64,000 nt of DNA from Nocardioides eburneiflavus (GCF_004785795.1 NZ_SRRO01000001.1:930001-994000), one strand, 5' to 3'; counted from the stretch's first letter, positions 1-8,294 are shown. Numbers and translations: made by a program. Notes: generated by a model not told the origin, from the sequence alone.

Positions 1-1036
1 GCCGGTAGTCGACCCCCGTGGCGACGAGGACCGTCCGCGTGTGCACGTCGCCACCGTCGGTGTGCACGACGTGGTGCCCGCCGTCGGCGCACTCGGAGAT
101 GCCCGTGGCCGGCCACCCGGTGAAGAAGCGGGTGCCGAAGCGCAGCGCCTGGCCGCGCGCCCGCTGGGCCAGCCGCATGCCCGAGATGCCGCGCGGGAAG
201 CCGAGGTAGTTGCGGATCATCGAGCTGGTGCCCGCCTGCCCGCCGATGGCCTCGGCCTCGAGGCAGACCGTCGAGAGCCCCTCGCTGGAGGCGTACACGC
301 TGGCGGCCAGCCCGGCCGGGCCTGCCCCCACGACGACGAGGTCGACCACCTCGTCGACGTCGATCTCGTCGGGGCGGCCGTAGAGCTGGTTGGCGAGGGA
401 GCGTACGTCGGGGCAGTGGCCGCACCAGCCCACCATCGACGACACCACCGGCCAGCGTCCCTCGTCCTCGGGGCAGAGCGCCATCACCTCGCGGCCCACC
501 TCGCTGTCGGGGTGGTGCACGCCGGCGGGCAGCCCGACCCGGGAGAGGTAGTCGAGGAGCTGACGGGTCAGCGCGTCCTTCTCCGGCGTGATGATGCGGA
601 CGTTCTCGACGACGGGCGCCGCGACGGTGGCGTTCCACTCGTTGAGCAGCTCGCCCACCGCTCCGTGGAACTCCTCGTCGCGCGGGCCCTGCGGCATCAG
701 CAGCAGCGCGTCCACCTTGCCGGCGGCGACCGCGTGCCGGAACGCCTGGCTGTCCGCGCGGAAGCGGCTGATGTGCGCGACCACGAGCCGTCGCGCCGTC
801 GGGACGACCTTCCGGGTGCCGCCGATCAGGGCGTAGAGCTTGTCCTGGTCGTGGTCGCTGTCGATGACGAAGAGCGCGACCTGGTGCCCGCCGGACATCA
901 GCTCCTTGGCCGTGACCTTCGCCGAGATCTCGTCGCCGACCAGTCGTACGTCGTACTCCCGCTCGTAGCGCGCGAAGGCCTCGGACAGCTCGGTCTGGTG
1001 GTTCGCGGAGGCGATGACGATCGCAGGAGCGCCCAT
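1..1036 (-). CDS. Fused receiver-like / thioredoxin reductase-like flavoprotein (3' end outside window)
   Basis: Starts at the ATG at 1036 and runs off the left edge, so at least 345 residues are visible and the C-terminus is missing. Residues 1-130 look like a receiver-type alpha/beta domain. A thioredoxin-like stretch follows, with a C-G-H-C motif at residues 205-208. An FAD-binding Rossmann fold then begins with GAGPAGLAA (glycines 237-242), and the GGQAGTSSMIRNYLGFP segment is typical of the family annotated as fused response regulator/thioredoxin-disulfide reductase. The expected role is NADPH/FAD-dependent disulfide or related redox chemistry in the cytosol. The reductase's own CxxC would lie beyond the edge, so its presence cannot be judged. 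The CGHC in the middle region is unusual to my eye. Confidence 0.8.
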   Translation of the reverse strand, partial: MGAPAIVIASANHQTELSEAFARYEREYDVRLVGDEISAKVTAKELMSGGHQVALFVIDSDHDQDKLYALIGGTRKVVPTARRLVVAHISRFRADSQAFRHAVAAGKVDALLLMPQGPRDEEFHGAVGELLNEWNATVAAPVVENVRIITPEKDALTRQLLDYLSRVGLPAGVHHPDSEVGREVMALCPEDEGRWPVVSSMVGWCGHCPDVRSLANQLYGRPDEIDVDEVVDLVVVGAGPAGLAASVYASSEGLSTVCLEAEAIGGQAGTSSMIRNYLGFPRGISGMRLAQRARGQALRFGTRFFTGWPATGISECADGGHHVVHTDGGDVHTRTVLVATGVDYR

Positions 1037-1132
1037 TTTCCCAGCCTAGACCCCGATATCTGAGGAAGGCATGGTCGCGGAACCGGGCTCAGGACGTTCA
1101 CGGCGTCCTCAGACATCGCGGTCGGGGAGCGG

Positions 1133-2977
1133 TCAGCCCGTCAGGCTGTGGACGTAGCACCAGCGCCACGACTCGCCCGCGTCGGCGGACTCCACGACCG
1201 GGTGGAGGGACTCGTGGAAGTGCCCGGTGGCGTGCCGGCCGATCGAGGAGTCGCAGCACCCGACGTGCCCGCACGTGAGGCACTCGCGCAGCGAGACCCA
1301 CGGCGTGCCGTCGGCGAGGCAGGTGGCGCACGCGGGATCGGCGACGGTCTCGACGGCCGGGTGCGTCTCGAGGTCCTCGCAGACGATGCCCGCGGTGAAG
1401 GCGAGCGTCCCGTCGCGTACGCCCTCGCGCGCCGAGGTGCCGGCGTCGAGCATCGACTCCTCGATGTCGAGCAGGCCCAGCACCTGGCGCACCACGTCGG
1501 AGGCGACCCGGCCCTCGCTGCGGACCTTGAGCACCTTGGCCCGCTCGGCGTCGATCATCTCGCCGCGGATCCGCGCGTAGAGCTCCGAGGGGGTCTCCTC
1601 GCCGGTGGTCGTGGCCAGCTGCTCCCAGGCGGCGAACGAGCGCTGGTCGAGACGGCCCCGGATCTGGTCGACGACGCCGTGGTGGTCCTCGTACTCGAGC
1701 TCGTCGAGCCGGCGCACACCCGCGTCGGCCGCCCACTGCAGCAGCGCGGCGCGCGAGAGCGCGTCCTCGGCCGGGTCGGGCGACGGCACCCCGAGGGTGC
1801 GCTTGAGGAGGGGGAGGGTGAGCCCCTGGACGAGGAGCGTGCCGGCGACGACCGTGAAGGCGACGAGGAGCAGGACCTCGCGGTGCGGGGTGTCCTCGGG
1901 GATGACGAAGGCCGCGGCGAGCGTGACCACGCCGCGCATCCCGGCCCAGCCGACCAGGAAGGTCCACGAGGCGGGGAGCGGGTTGTCGCCCATCCGGCGG
2001 AAGAGCAGCGTGGAGAACACCCAGCCCAGGCGGACCACCACCACGGTCAGGAGGACCGCCACGCAGACGAGCGCGATGCGTGCGGGCGAGAGGGTGGACT
2101 CGGTGACGTCCTCGAGGATCCAGTCGAGCTGGAGGCCGATGAGCAGGAAGACGGTGTTCTCGAGCAGGAAGGCGACGGTGCCCCACGTGATCCGCTCGGT
2201 GATCCGTGACTGCGCGGTCTGGATGATCGGCGCCTTGTGCCCGAGCAGGAGACCGGCGACGACGACCGAGATCACGCCCGACGCGTGGACCTCCTCGGCG
2301 GCGACGTAGGCCGCGAACGGGGTGAGGAAGGAGATCCCGGTGTCCATCAGCGGGTCGGTGATCCGCCGCCGGAGCCGGGCGACGACCCAGAAGGCCGCGA
2401 ACCCGATGAGCGCGCCGCCCCCGGCCGCGCGCACGAAGTCGAGCCCGACCTCGGCCACCGTCAGGCTGCCGGCGAGGAAGGCGATGGCGGTGCGGAGCGT
2501 GACCAGGGCGGTGGCGTCGTTGAGCAGCGACTCGCCCTCGAGGATCGTCACCACCCGGCGCGGCAGCCCGATGCGTCTCGCGACGGCGGTCGCGGCGACC
2601 GCGTCGGGCGGAGCGACGACGGCGCCGATGGCGATCGCGGCCGCCCAGCCGAGCCCGGGGACGAGCCACTGCGCGACCGCCCCGACGGCCAGCGCGGTGA
2701 GGACGACGAGCAGCACCGACAGGCGCAGGATCGACCCGCGGTTGGCGTTGAAGTCGACCAGCGAGGTCTGGATCGCCGCCGCGTAGAGCAGCGGCGGCAG
2801 CAGGCCCAGCAGGACCACCTCGGACTCGAGGTGGATCGTCGGCAGGCCCGGGAGGTACGACGCCGCGCCGCCGACGACCACCAGCAGGAGCGGGGCAGGG
2901 ACGTGCACCCGCTCGCTGACGGCGGCGACGGCCAGGACCACGGCCGCCATCGAGACGAGCAGCAGGGCGATCTCCAC
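1133..2977 (-). CDS. CPA1-type Na+/H+ antiporter with C-terminal UBP zinc finger
   Basis: 614 residues from a GTG start. Residues 1 to about 400 form a hydrophobic antiporter domain of roughly 12 helices, with an early GLLPPLLYAAA segment, APPDAVAA in the ion-binding helix and EGESLLNDATALV, all CPA1 signatures. A charged cytoplasmic region follows. The last 75 residues hold a zinc-finger UBP domain with paired cysteines and histidines (PACATC, ECLTCGHVGCCD, GRHATGHFHESLHPVV). The expected role is Na+ or K+ export in exchange for protons at the membrane. UBP fingers bind ubiquitin C-termini in eukaryotes; what they bind in a bacterium is unknown. The gene stands alone, with no operon partner. 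Confidence 0.9.
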   Translation of the reverse strand: MEIALLLVSMAAVVLAVAAVSERVHVPAPLLLVVVGGAASYLPGLPTIHLESEVVLLGLLPPLLYAAAIQTSLVDFNANRGSILRLSVLLVVLTALAVGAVAQWLVPGLGWAAAIAIGAVVAPPDAVAATAVARRIGLPRRVVTILEGESLLNDATALVTLRTAIAFLAGSLTVAEVGLDFVRAAGGGALIGFAAFWVVARLRRRITDPLMDTGISFLTPFAAYVAAEEVHASGVISVVVAGLLLGHKAPIIQTAQSRITERITWGTVAFLLENTVFLLIGLQLDWILEDVTESTLSPARIALVCVAVLLTVVVVRLGWVFSTLLFRRMGDNPLPASWTFLVGWAGMRGVVTLAAAFVIPEDTPHREVLLLVAFTVVAGTLLVQGLTLPLLKRTLGVPSPDPAEDALSRAALLQWAADAGVRRLDELEYEDHHGVVDQIRGRLDQRSFAAWEQLATTTGEETPSELYARIRGEMIDAERAKVLKVRSEGRVASDVVRQVLGLLDIEESMLDAGTSAREGVRDGTLAFTAGIVCEDLETHPAVETVADPACATCLADGTPWVSLRECLTCGHVGCCDSSIGRHATGHFHESLHPVVESADAGESWRWCYVHSLTG

Positions 2978-3022
2978 GGGGAGAGTGTCCCAGACCGCGG
3001 GCGCTCGTCTCGCTGGTCGATC

Positions 3023-3586
3023 TCAGTGCACGACGTCGTAGACCTGGAGCGTGATCCCGTTGCCGTACGCCGCGTGCTCGGTCAGCGTGAGCGCGGTCTT
3101 GTCGCCCTCGGCGAAGAGCTTCTTGCCGCTGCCGAGCAGCAGCGGGAAGACGAGCAGGTGGTAGCGGTCGACCAGTCCCGCACGGGCCAGGCCCTGCGCG
3201 AGGGTGGCGCTGCCGTGGACGTGGATCTCGCCGCCCTCGGTCTCCTTGAGCTCCGCCACCGCGTCGAGGGAACGCAGGACGCCCACCTCGCCGTCGCCCC
3301 ACGGCGCGGTGTCGCCGGGGAGCGTGGTGGACACGACGTAGCGCGGCATCGCGTTGTAGGTCGCGAACTCCTCCATCGTCGGCCAGTGCGGCACGAACTC
3401 GTCGTAGGACTGCCGGCCGAACAGCAGGGCGGAGGCCTGCTCGGTCTCGCGGCCCTTGATCTCGTAGGCCGCCTCGTCGAACGGGACGTCCGTGAAGGTC
3501 CACCCGGCGTACGGGTGGTCCCCGCCTCCCGGGGAGTCGACGATGCCGTCGACAGTGATGAACTCGGTGACGACGATGGGGCGCAC
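3023..3586 (-). CDS. Dihydrofolate reductase family protein (RibD C-terminal-like)
   Basis: 187 residues from GTG at 3586, with a good AGGAGAG site just upstream. The N-terminus RPIVVTEFITVDGIVDSPGG and the later segment DEFVPHWPTMEEFATYNAMPRYVVS match small bacterial dihydrofolate-reductase-like proteins of the RibD_C family. GEIHVHGSATLAQGLARAGLVD is the conserved nucleotide-binding stretch near residue 120. It is expected to be a cytosolic NADPH-dependent reductase, with the substrate not deducible. It is the last gene of an ArsR - SRPBCC - reductase operon, which is a common arrangement for this family, so its expression should follow the ArsR operator at 4501-4526. Confidence 0.88.
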   Translation of the reverse strand: MRPIVVTEFITVDGIVDSPGGGDHPYAGWTFTDVPFDEAAYEIKGRETEQASALLFGRQSYDEFVPHWPTMEEFATYNAMPRYVVSTTLPGDTAPWGDGEVGVLRSLDAVAELKETEGGEIHVHGSATLAQGLARAGLVDRYHLLVFPLLLGSGKKLFAEGDKTALTLTEHAAYGNGITLQVYDVVH

Positions 3587-3638
3587 GGGTCTCTCCTGAC
3601 GCTGGGTGATGGTGGGTGGTGGTGGGTGGTCGCCCGCG

Positions 3639-4127
3639 TCAGGACGCGAGCAGCTCGTCGATCTGGTTGATGGCGAGCGTCGAGCCCTCGACGACGCCCA
3701 TGTCGAGCACCTGCTGCAGCGCCTCGGCGCTCGCGTACGTCGCCACGAAGGTGGCCCGGGTGGACCCGTCGACCTCGGTGAAGTCGTAGACCTGCGACGA
3801 CTCCGGCAGCTCGGTGTTGGGGGCGAAGGTCTCGTCGAGGGCGAAGCCGTCCTTGAAGGTGAAGCCCTTCGGCTGGTCCACGCTGGTGACGTCCCAGTAG
3901 GCGTAGTACTTCTCGCCCTCGGGGCTGGTCATGTAGTAGTTCATCCGGCCGCCGGGGACCAGCTCGTGGTCGACGAAGGTCGCGGGGTAGCCCGGGGGAC
4001 CCCACACGCGCTCGAGCTGGCGCGGGTCGGCGTACACCTCCCACACGCGCTCGACCGGCGCGGCGAAGTCGGCGGTGATGGTCAGGGTGAGGGCGTCGAG
4101 GTCGTGCTGGACGTCGGTGACAGGCAT
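3639..4127 (-). CDS. SRPBCC (AHSA1-like) domain protein
   Basis: 162 residues from ATG at 4127. It is a single START/Bet v1-like domain. ADFAAPVERVWEVYADPRQLERVWGPPGYPATF is the usual N-terminal helix-loop of the AHSA1 group, and the last helix carries GMVVEGSTLAINQIDELL. These proteins form a hydrophobic pocket, and the natural ligand is usually unknown. The ArsR gene ends four bases upstream of this start, so the two are co-transcribed and probably translationally coupled. The reductase gene follows 52 bp downstream. The context suggests a small inducible detoxification or ligand-sensing operon, but that is inference. Confidence 0.88.
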   Translation of the reverse strand: MPVTDVQHDLDALTLTITADFAAPVERVWEVYADPRQLERVWGPPGYPATFVDHELVPGGRMNYYMTSPEGEKYYAYWDVTSVDQPKGFTFKDGFALDETFAPNTELPESSQVYDFTEVDGSTRATFVATYASAEALQQVLDMGVVEGSTLAINQIDELLAS

Positions 4128-4131
4128 GGGT

Positions 4132-4494
4132 TCAGTCCGTTCGGTGAGTGGGTGTGGTGTCCTGCTGGGTCTCGGCGGCGAAGAGCTCGTCCATCCGGGA
4201 GATGCGGCCGCGCCAGAGCGCTTCGAGGTCGGTGAGCATCGCGCCCACCGACCGCACCGCCTCCACGTCGCCGCTGGCCAGGGCCTCGCGACCCTGCCGA
4301 CGCTTGGTCAGCAGGCCCGCCCGCTCCAGCACGGCGACGTGCTTCTGCACGGCGGCGAAGCTCATGTCGTAGCTGCGCGCCAGGGCCGAGACGGAGTGCT
4401 CGCCGGCCAGCACGCGGCGCAGGATGTCGCGGCGCGTGCGGTCGGAGAGTGCGTGGAACCAGGCGTCGGCCCGGTCCTCGTCCTGCTCGGTCAT
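4132..4494 (-). CDS. ArsR-family transcriptional regulator
   Basis: 120 residues from the ATG at 4494. An upstream in-frame TTG at 4509 lies inside the operator and is less likely. The winged helix-turn-helix is clear: DAWFHALSDRTRRDILRRVL, then ALARSYDMSFAAVQKHVAVLERAGLLTKRR. No metal-binding cysteine pair is visible, so this is the non-metal ArsR subgroup usually paired with SRPBCC proteins. It is the first gene of a three-gene operon. The ATG begins six bases beyond a 26-nt palindrome that overlaps the predicted promoter, which suggests autorepression and a leaderless transcript. Confidence 0.9.
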   Translation of the reverse strand: MTEQDEDRADAWFHALSDRTRRDILRRVLAGEHSVSALARSYDMSFAAVQKHVAVLERAGLLTKRRQGREALASGDVEAVRSVGAMLTDLEALWRGRISRMDELFAAETQQDTTPTHRTD

Positions 4495-4500
4495 GGGACT

Positions 4501-4531
4501 AACGTACAACCAAATGGTTGTACGTTGTCAA
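4501..4531 (-). promoter_or_regulatory. ArsR promoter and 26-nt operator
   Basis: A perfect inverted repeat occupies 4501-4526: AACGTACAACCA, two central bases, TGGTTGTACGTT. On the minus strand a TTGACA -35 box (4526-4531) abuts it, and a TACGTT -10-like box (4501-4506) lies inside its far arm, with 18-19 nt between them. The expected transcription start is at or next to the ATG at 4494, leaving no room for a ribosome binding site. A repressor bound here would cover the promoter. Confidence 0.8.
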
Positions 4532-4653
4532 GGGGTCCACCCCGAGGGATGTGCCTCGCGCATGAAAAGGCGGGATCCGGTCACTGAGGCCGTAGCATCC
4601 GATGCTGGCGTGGTCTGCGCGCCCGATCCGACCGGAAGTGGGGCACTGCTCGA

Positions 4654-5646
4654 ATGAACAGGCTCGTGGAAGGACTCCGTCTCGGGGACCGCTACGTGCT
4701 GCGGGAGCGGATCGCCTCCGGCGGCATGGCCGACGTGTGGCGCGCCGTCGACGACGTGCTCAAGCGCGACGTCGCGGTCAAGGTGATGCGCGCCGACCCG
4801 GACAACGAGGAGATCTTCCTCGAGCGGTTCCGCGACGAGGCGCAGCACTCGGCCGCCCTGCTGCACACCAACATCACGACCGTCTTCGACTTCGGCGAGG
4901 ACGACCACCGGAACTACCTGGTGATGGAGCTCGTCGAGGGCCTCCCGCTCTCCGCGGTCATCCGCGAGCAGGGGGCGATGGCGCCCGAGCCGGTGCGCTC
5001 GATCCTCGGCCAGGCCGCGCTCGCGCTCGCCACGGCGCACGAGGCCGGCGTGGTGCACCGCGACGTCAAGCCGGCCAACATCCTCGTCCGCGAGGACGGG
5101 CTGGTGAAGCTCACCGACTTCGGCATCGCCCGCGCGATCGACGCGATCGGTCACACCCGCGTCGGCGAGATGCTCGGCACCCCCAACTACATCAGCCCCG
5201 AGCAGGCCGTCGGGCAGCCGGCGACCGGCGCCAGCGACCTCTACTCGCTAGGCGTGGTCGCCCACGAGATGCTCACGGGCAACCGTCCCTTCGACCGCGG
5301 TACGCCGATCGCGACGGCGCTGTGCCACGTCAACGAGCCGCCGCCGGCGCTGGACGAGGACGTCCCGGAGGATCTTCGCGCCGTCGTGGCGTCGCTGCTC
5401 GAGAAGGACCCCGCCGACCGCCCGGACAACGCGCTCGCCGTCGCGGTGATGCTCGGGATGGCGCCGCCCGAGCTCGCCGACGTCGACGTCGACGCCGACG
5501 TGGTCTCGGGAGCGTCGAGCGGCTACGTCGTCCTCCCGGTCACCCCGCTGACCCCGTCGACGCCGCTCGAGGCGGTGTCGCCCCCCGACCGCGCGCCGGC
5601 CGACATCCCGACGATGGCCGCCGCCCCGGAGGAGCTCCTCGACTGA
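4654..5646 (+). CDS. Soluble Ser/Thr protein kinase (PknB-like, no membrane anchor)
   Basis: 330 residues from ATG at 4654. It is a complete Hanks-type kinase: glycine loop SGGMADVWRA, catalytic lysine K43 in VAVKV, HRDVKPANIL with H135-R136-D137, DFGIAR, and GTPNYISPEQ in place of the usual APE region. The kinase domain ends near residue 270. It is followed by a short acidic and proline-rich tail, with no transmembrane helix and no PASTA domain. It should therefore be a cytosolic kinase, unlike PknB itself. No phosphatase or obvious substrate gene is adjacent. Confidence 0.92.
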   Translation: MNRLVEGLRLGDRYVLRERIASGGMADVWRAVDDVLKRDVAVKVMRADPDNEEIFLERFRDEAQHSAALLHTNITTVFDFGEDDHRNYLVMELVEGLPLSAVIREQGAMAPEPVRSILGQAALALATAHEAGVVHRDVKPANILVREDGLVKLTDFGIARAIDAIGHTRVGEMLGTPNYISPEQAVGQPATGASDLYSLGVVAHEMLTGNRPFDRGTPIATALCHVNEPPPALDEDVPEDLRAVVASLLEKDPADRPDNALAVAVMLGMAPPELADVDVDADVVSGASSGYVVLPVTPLTPSTPLEAVSPPDRAPADIPTMAAAPEELLD

Positions 5647-5685
5647 GGAGCCCCCGTGCTGCCCCCGCCGGGTCCCCGCCGGGAC

Positions 5686-6369
5686 CTACCTGCGGGCGGC
5701 CTCGTCCAGCAGCGCCGCCAGCGCGGCCGGCTGGGTGAACATCGGCCAGTGGCCGGAGTCGATGTCGACGAGCTCGAGCGCCTTCGCGTCGGCGAGCTCG
5801 GGCACGTCTCCGGCGTCGATCCACTCCTGCGCCTGGGCAGGGGTGAACTCCGGGCACACCAGCGTCAGCGGTACGCCGTGGCGGCGCTCGTCGGTCCAGC
5901 GGACCGTCCCCTTCGTGACGCCCACCGGCACCGGGTGCGCGCCCGCGGCGAACTCGGCCTTGAGCTCGGGCGACATGTCGTCGGAGTCGGGTCCCTCGAA
6001 GGGCTCCCAGCCCGGGAACGCGACCGCGTCGCCGTCGGTCTCGAAGAAGTCGGCGTACGAGCCGCCGTCGGTCGTCGGGAAGCCGCCGATCAGCACCACC
6101 CCGGTCACCGCGTCGGGGCGCCGGTCGGCCGCGACCCAGGCCAGCGTGCAGGCGGCCGAGTGGCCGACCACGAGCGGACGACCCTCGGCCGCGTCGACCG
6201 CCGCGAGGACCGCGCCCGCCTGGTCGTCGTACGTCGCCGACGTGGCGCCGTCGCCCTGGCCGGGCAGCGTGACCGCGATGCCGCGGTGGCCCAGCTTCTT
6301 CAGCTCGGGGAGCACGGCGTCCCACGCCGAGCCGTCGAGCCAGAGTCCGGGGATGAGCACGATGTCCAT
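5686..6369 (-). CDS. Alpha/beta hydrolase
   Basis: 227 residues from ATG at 6369, chosen because AAGGAGAA sits just upstream and the next in-frame start (6453) lies beyond a repeat. It starts with the usual beta-strand and oxyanion motif (MDIVLIPGLWLDGSAWD). The nucleophile elbow is GHSAACTLAW and the catalytic histidine is in DIDSGHWPMFTQP near the C-terminus. This resembles the small esterase/lactonase-like hydrolases of Actinobacteria; the substrate is not deducible. It is convergent with the kinase gene and divergent from the WYL regulator, so regulation by that protein is possible. Confidence 0.88.
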   Translation of the reverse strand: MDIVLIPGLWLDGSAWDAVLPELKKLGHRGIAVTLPGQGDGATSATYDDQAGAVLAAVDAAEGRPLVVGHSAACTLAWVAADRRPDAVTGVVLIGGFPTTDGGSYADFFETDGDAVAFPGWEPFEGPDSDDMSPELKAEFAAGAHPVPVGVTKGTVRWTDERRHGVPLTLVCPEFTPAQAQEWIDAGDVPELADAKALELVDIDSGHWPMFTQPAALAALLDEAARR

Positions 6370-6390
6370 GGGTTCTCCTTGACCTTCGTC

Positions 6391-6423
6391 GGTTGAGGTG
6401 CGAGCGAAGCGAGCCTCGAAACC
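6391..6423. repeat. REP-like imperfect palindrome
   Basis: A 33-nt imperfect palindrome starts GGTTGAGGTGCGAGCG and ends AGCCTCGAAACC. It is closely related to the intact copy that ends the tandem repeat at 8409-8443, which shares GGTTGAG, the GCGAGCG core and TCGAAACC. It lies between the hydrolase and the WYL regulator. It resembles repetitive extragenic palindromes. Confidence 0.65.
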
Positions 6424-6494
6424 ACTCGCTGCCCGACAGACGCTAGACCTCATTCCGGACGGTCCACTTCCTGAATCAGTGTCACCATCGATCC

Positions 6495-7460
6495 ATGAGC
6501 GAGATCAGCCCCACCGCCCGCGCCCTGCGAGCCCTCGACATCCTGCAGGGCCGGCCCGGGATCACCGCCACCGAGCTGGCCGGGCGGCTCGGCGTCACCG
6601 AGCGCGCCGCGCGCCGCTACGTCGCGATCCTGCGCGAGGCCGACATCCCGGTCGAGTCCGTGCGCGGCCCCTACGGCGGCTACACCCTGGGGCGCGGGCT
6701 GCGGCTGCCGCCGCTCGTCTTCTCCGCGACCGAGGCGCTCGGCCTGGTGATGGCCGCCCTCGACTCCCAGCACGCGGCGGCCGACCCCGAGGACCCGGTC
6801 GGCTCGGCGCTGGGCAAGATCCTGCGGGTGCTGCCGACCAACGTCGCGCGGCAGGCGGTCGCCCTGCGGGACACCGCGCGTACGGTCCCCGAGCGGGCGT
6901 CGGTGAAGCCCGACGCGGGCGTGACCTCCGACCTCGTCGCCGCGGTCGCGGCGCAGCGGCAGGTGCGCATCGGCTACCGGACGGCGGCGGGCAACGCCCG
7001 CACCTTCGAGGTGGACCCGTGGTCGGTGGTGGTGCGCTACGGCCGGTGGTACCTGCTGTGCCGGTCCCACCACGCCGACGCGCTGCGCACCTTCCGCATC
7101 GACCGCGTGACCGAGGTCGTCCAGCTCGAGGACGGCTTCGAGGTGCCCGCCGACCTCGACCCGGCGAAGGAGCTCGAGGCCAACCTCGGCAAGGGCTGGG
7201 AGCACGAGACCCACCTGGTCTTCGACGCCCGGGTCGACGAGGTGCGCCCGTGGATCCGTCCCACGCTCGGCGACCTGCGCGAGCTGCCCGACGGCCGGTG
7301 CGAGCTCGTCGGCAGCACCAGCAACGCGGAGGCGTACGCCGGGGAGTGGCTCGCCCACGTGCCGATCCCGTTCACCGTGGTGGGCGGCCCCGAGCTCCGG
7401 GAGGCCGTACGGGCGGTGGCCGAGCGGATGGCGCGCTCCGTCGACCGGGTCAGCGGCTGA
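6495..7460 (+). CDS. WYL-domain transcriptional regulator (YafY-like)
   Basis: 321 residues from ATG at 6495. An N-terminal helix-turn-helix covers about residues 1-60 (GITATELAGRLGVTERAARRYVAILREADIPVES). A WYL domain follows at about 140-210 (GNARTFEVDPWSVVVRYGRWYLLCRSH, then LRTFRIDRVTEV), and then a WCX extension. WYL regulators sense nucleotides or other ligands. It points away from the alpha/beta hydrolase and is the obvious candidate to control it. Its last 11 bp overlap the end of the next gene tail to tail. Confidence 0.9.
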   Translation: MSEISPTARALRALDILQGRPGITATELAGRLGVTERAARRYVAILREADIPVESVRGPYGGYTLGRGLRLPPLVFSATEALGLVMAALDSQHAAADPEDPVGSALGKILRVLPTNVARQAVALRDTARTVPERASVKPDAGVTSDLVAAVAAQRQVRIGYRTAAGNARTFEVDPWSVVVRYGRWYLLCRSHHADALRTFRIDRVTEVVQLEDGFEVPADLDPAKELEANLGKGWEHETHLVFDARVDEVRPWIRPTLGDLRELPDGRCELVGSTSNAEAYAGEWLAHVPIPFTVVGGPELREAVRAVAERMARSVDRVSG

Positions 7461-8082
7461 CCGCGACCTCCTTGCCCAGCGTCCAGCCGGGCGAGATCGG
7501 CAGGTAGTCGCCGCTCCAGAACTTGCCGGGGTCGTACCAGGTGGCGCGGCGGTCGTTGCGCAGGATGCCCATCTCGATGTAGCAGGTCGCCACGATCTCG
7601 GCGCAGAACGCGGCCTCCGGGGTGACCTTGCGTCCGCGCTTGCGGTGCGGCACGTAGGCGTCGCGGCCGCGCAGCCACCGGGCACCGAGGCGCGTGAGGC
7701 TGGGGAAGGAGACTCCGTCGAGGCGGGCGACGGCGCGCAGCATGCCGTCCTCCTCGTCGCGGCCGATCTCGGGGTCGAGCTGCCGCAGCCACGCGTCCTG
7801 GTCGTACTCGCCCTGCCACCGCGCGACCGCCTCGCGCAGGTCGTGCAGCTGGACGCCGCGGTGGTGCGCACCGGTCCAGACGTCGAGCTGCTTCTTGCCG
7901 AGCTCGGCGTGGAAGATCAGCGGCGGCAGGTCGTCGACGACGACGGCCATCCCGACGTGGTTGACCGGCGAGTTGGTGACGGCGCGGATGGCCCGGTCCG
8001 GCGCCCGGCGCCCGCGGAACAGCCAGATGTCGCCGCTGCGGGTGAGGTCGACCGCCTGGTCGAGGGTCAGCGCCGATGCCAT
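7450..8082 (-). CDS. Permuted NlpC/P60-like (YiiX-type) cysteine hydrolase, putative
   Basis: About 210 residues from ATG at 8082; a GTG at 8100 is an alternative. SGDIWLFRG opens the protein, SPVNHVGMAVV supplies the likely catalytic histidine, and EAAFCAEIVATCYIEMG near residue 175 supplies the likely nucleophilic cysteine in helix. Histidine before cysteine is the circularly permuted order seen in YiiX/YebB papain-like proteins. No signal peptide or membrane segment is visible, so it is probably cytosolic. The substrate is unknown. Family assignment rests on these motifs alone. Confidence 0.6.
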   Translation of the reverse strand: MASALTLDQAVDLTRSGDIWLFRGRRAPDRAIRAVTNSPVNHVGMAVVVDDLPPLIFHAELGKKQLDVWTGAHHRGVQLHDLREAVARWQGEYDQDAWLRQLDPEIGRDEEDGMLRAVARLDGVSFPSLTRLGARWLRGRDAYVPHRKRGRKVTPEAAFCAEIVATCYIEMGILRNDRRATWYDPGKFWSGDYLPISPGWTLGKEVAVSR

Positions 8083-8120
8083 GCGCGCAGTCTGCCCCAC
8101 CGAGGCCTACGCTTGACGAC

Positions 8121-8294
8121 ATGCGCGCATGGAAGCTGCTCGGCCTCGCCGGCATCCTGGCCGGCGTGGCCACCGGTGCCGCGGTCGCCCGCGACGAGCG
8201 CGTACGCCGCCACTACGACGCCGGCGAGATCCGCGAGCGGCTGCACAAGCGCCACGACGAGGCGCTCGCGCGGGAGGCACCCCCCGCCGGTTGA
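8121..8294 (+). CDS. Small membrane-anchored protein, 57 residues
   Basis: Starts at ATG 8121. The first 22 residues form one hydrophobic helix (LLGLAGILAGVATGAAVA), followed by a basic, strongly helical tail (RDERVRRHYDAGEIRERLHKRH). This is a common shape for small actinobacterial proteins of unknown function. It is divergent from the cysteine hydrolase gene with 38 bp between the starts. Its stop codon lies inside the first unit of the 30-bp tandem repeat, so the repeat forms its 3' untranslated region. Confidence 0.65.
   Translation: MRAWKLLGLAGILAGVATGAAVARDERVRRHYDAGEIRERLHKRHDEALAREAPPAG

Noticed and set aside
2237..3670. 477-residue reading opposite the antiporter and reductase genes
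   Set aside because: It is rich in Arg, Asp, Glu and Gly with no domain; it is a high-GC shadow of genes on the other strand.
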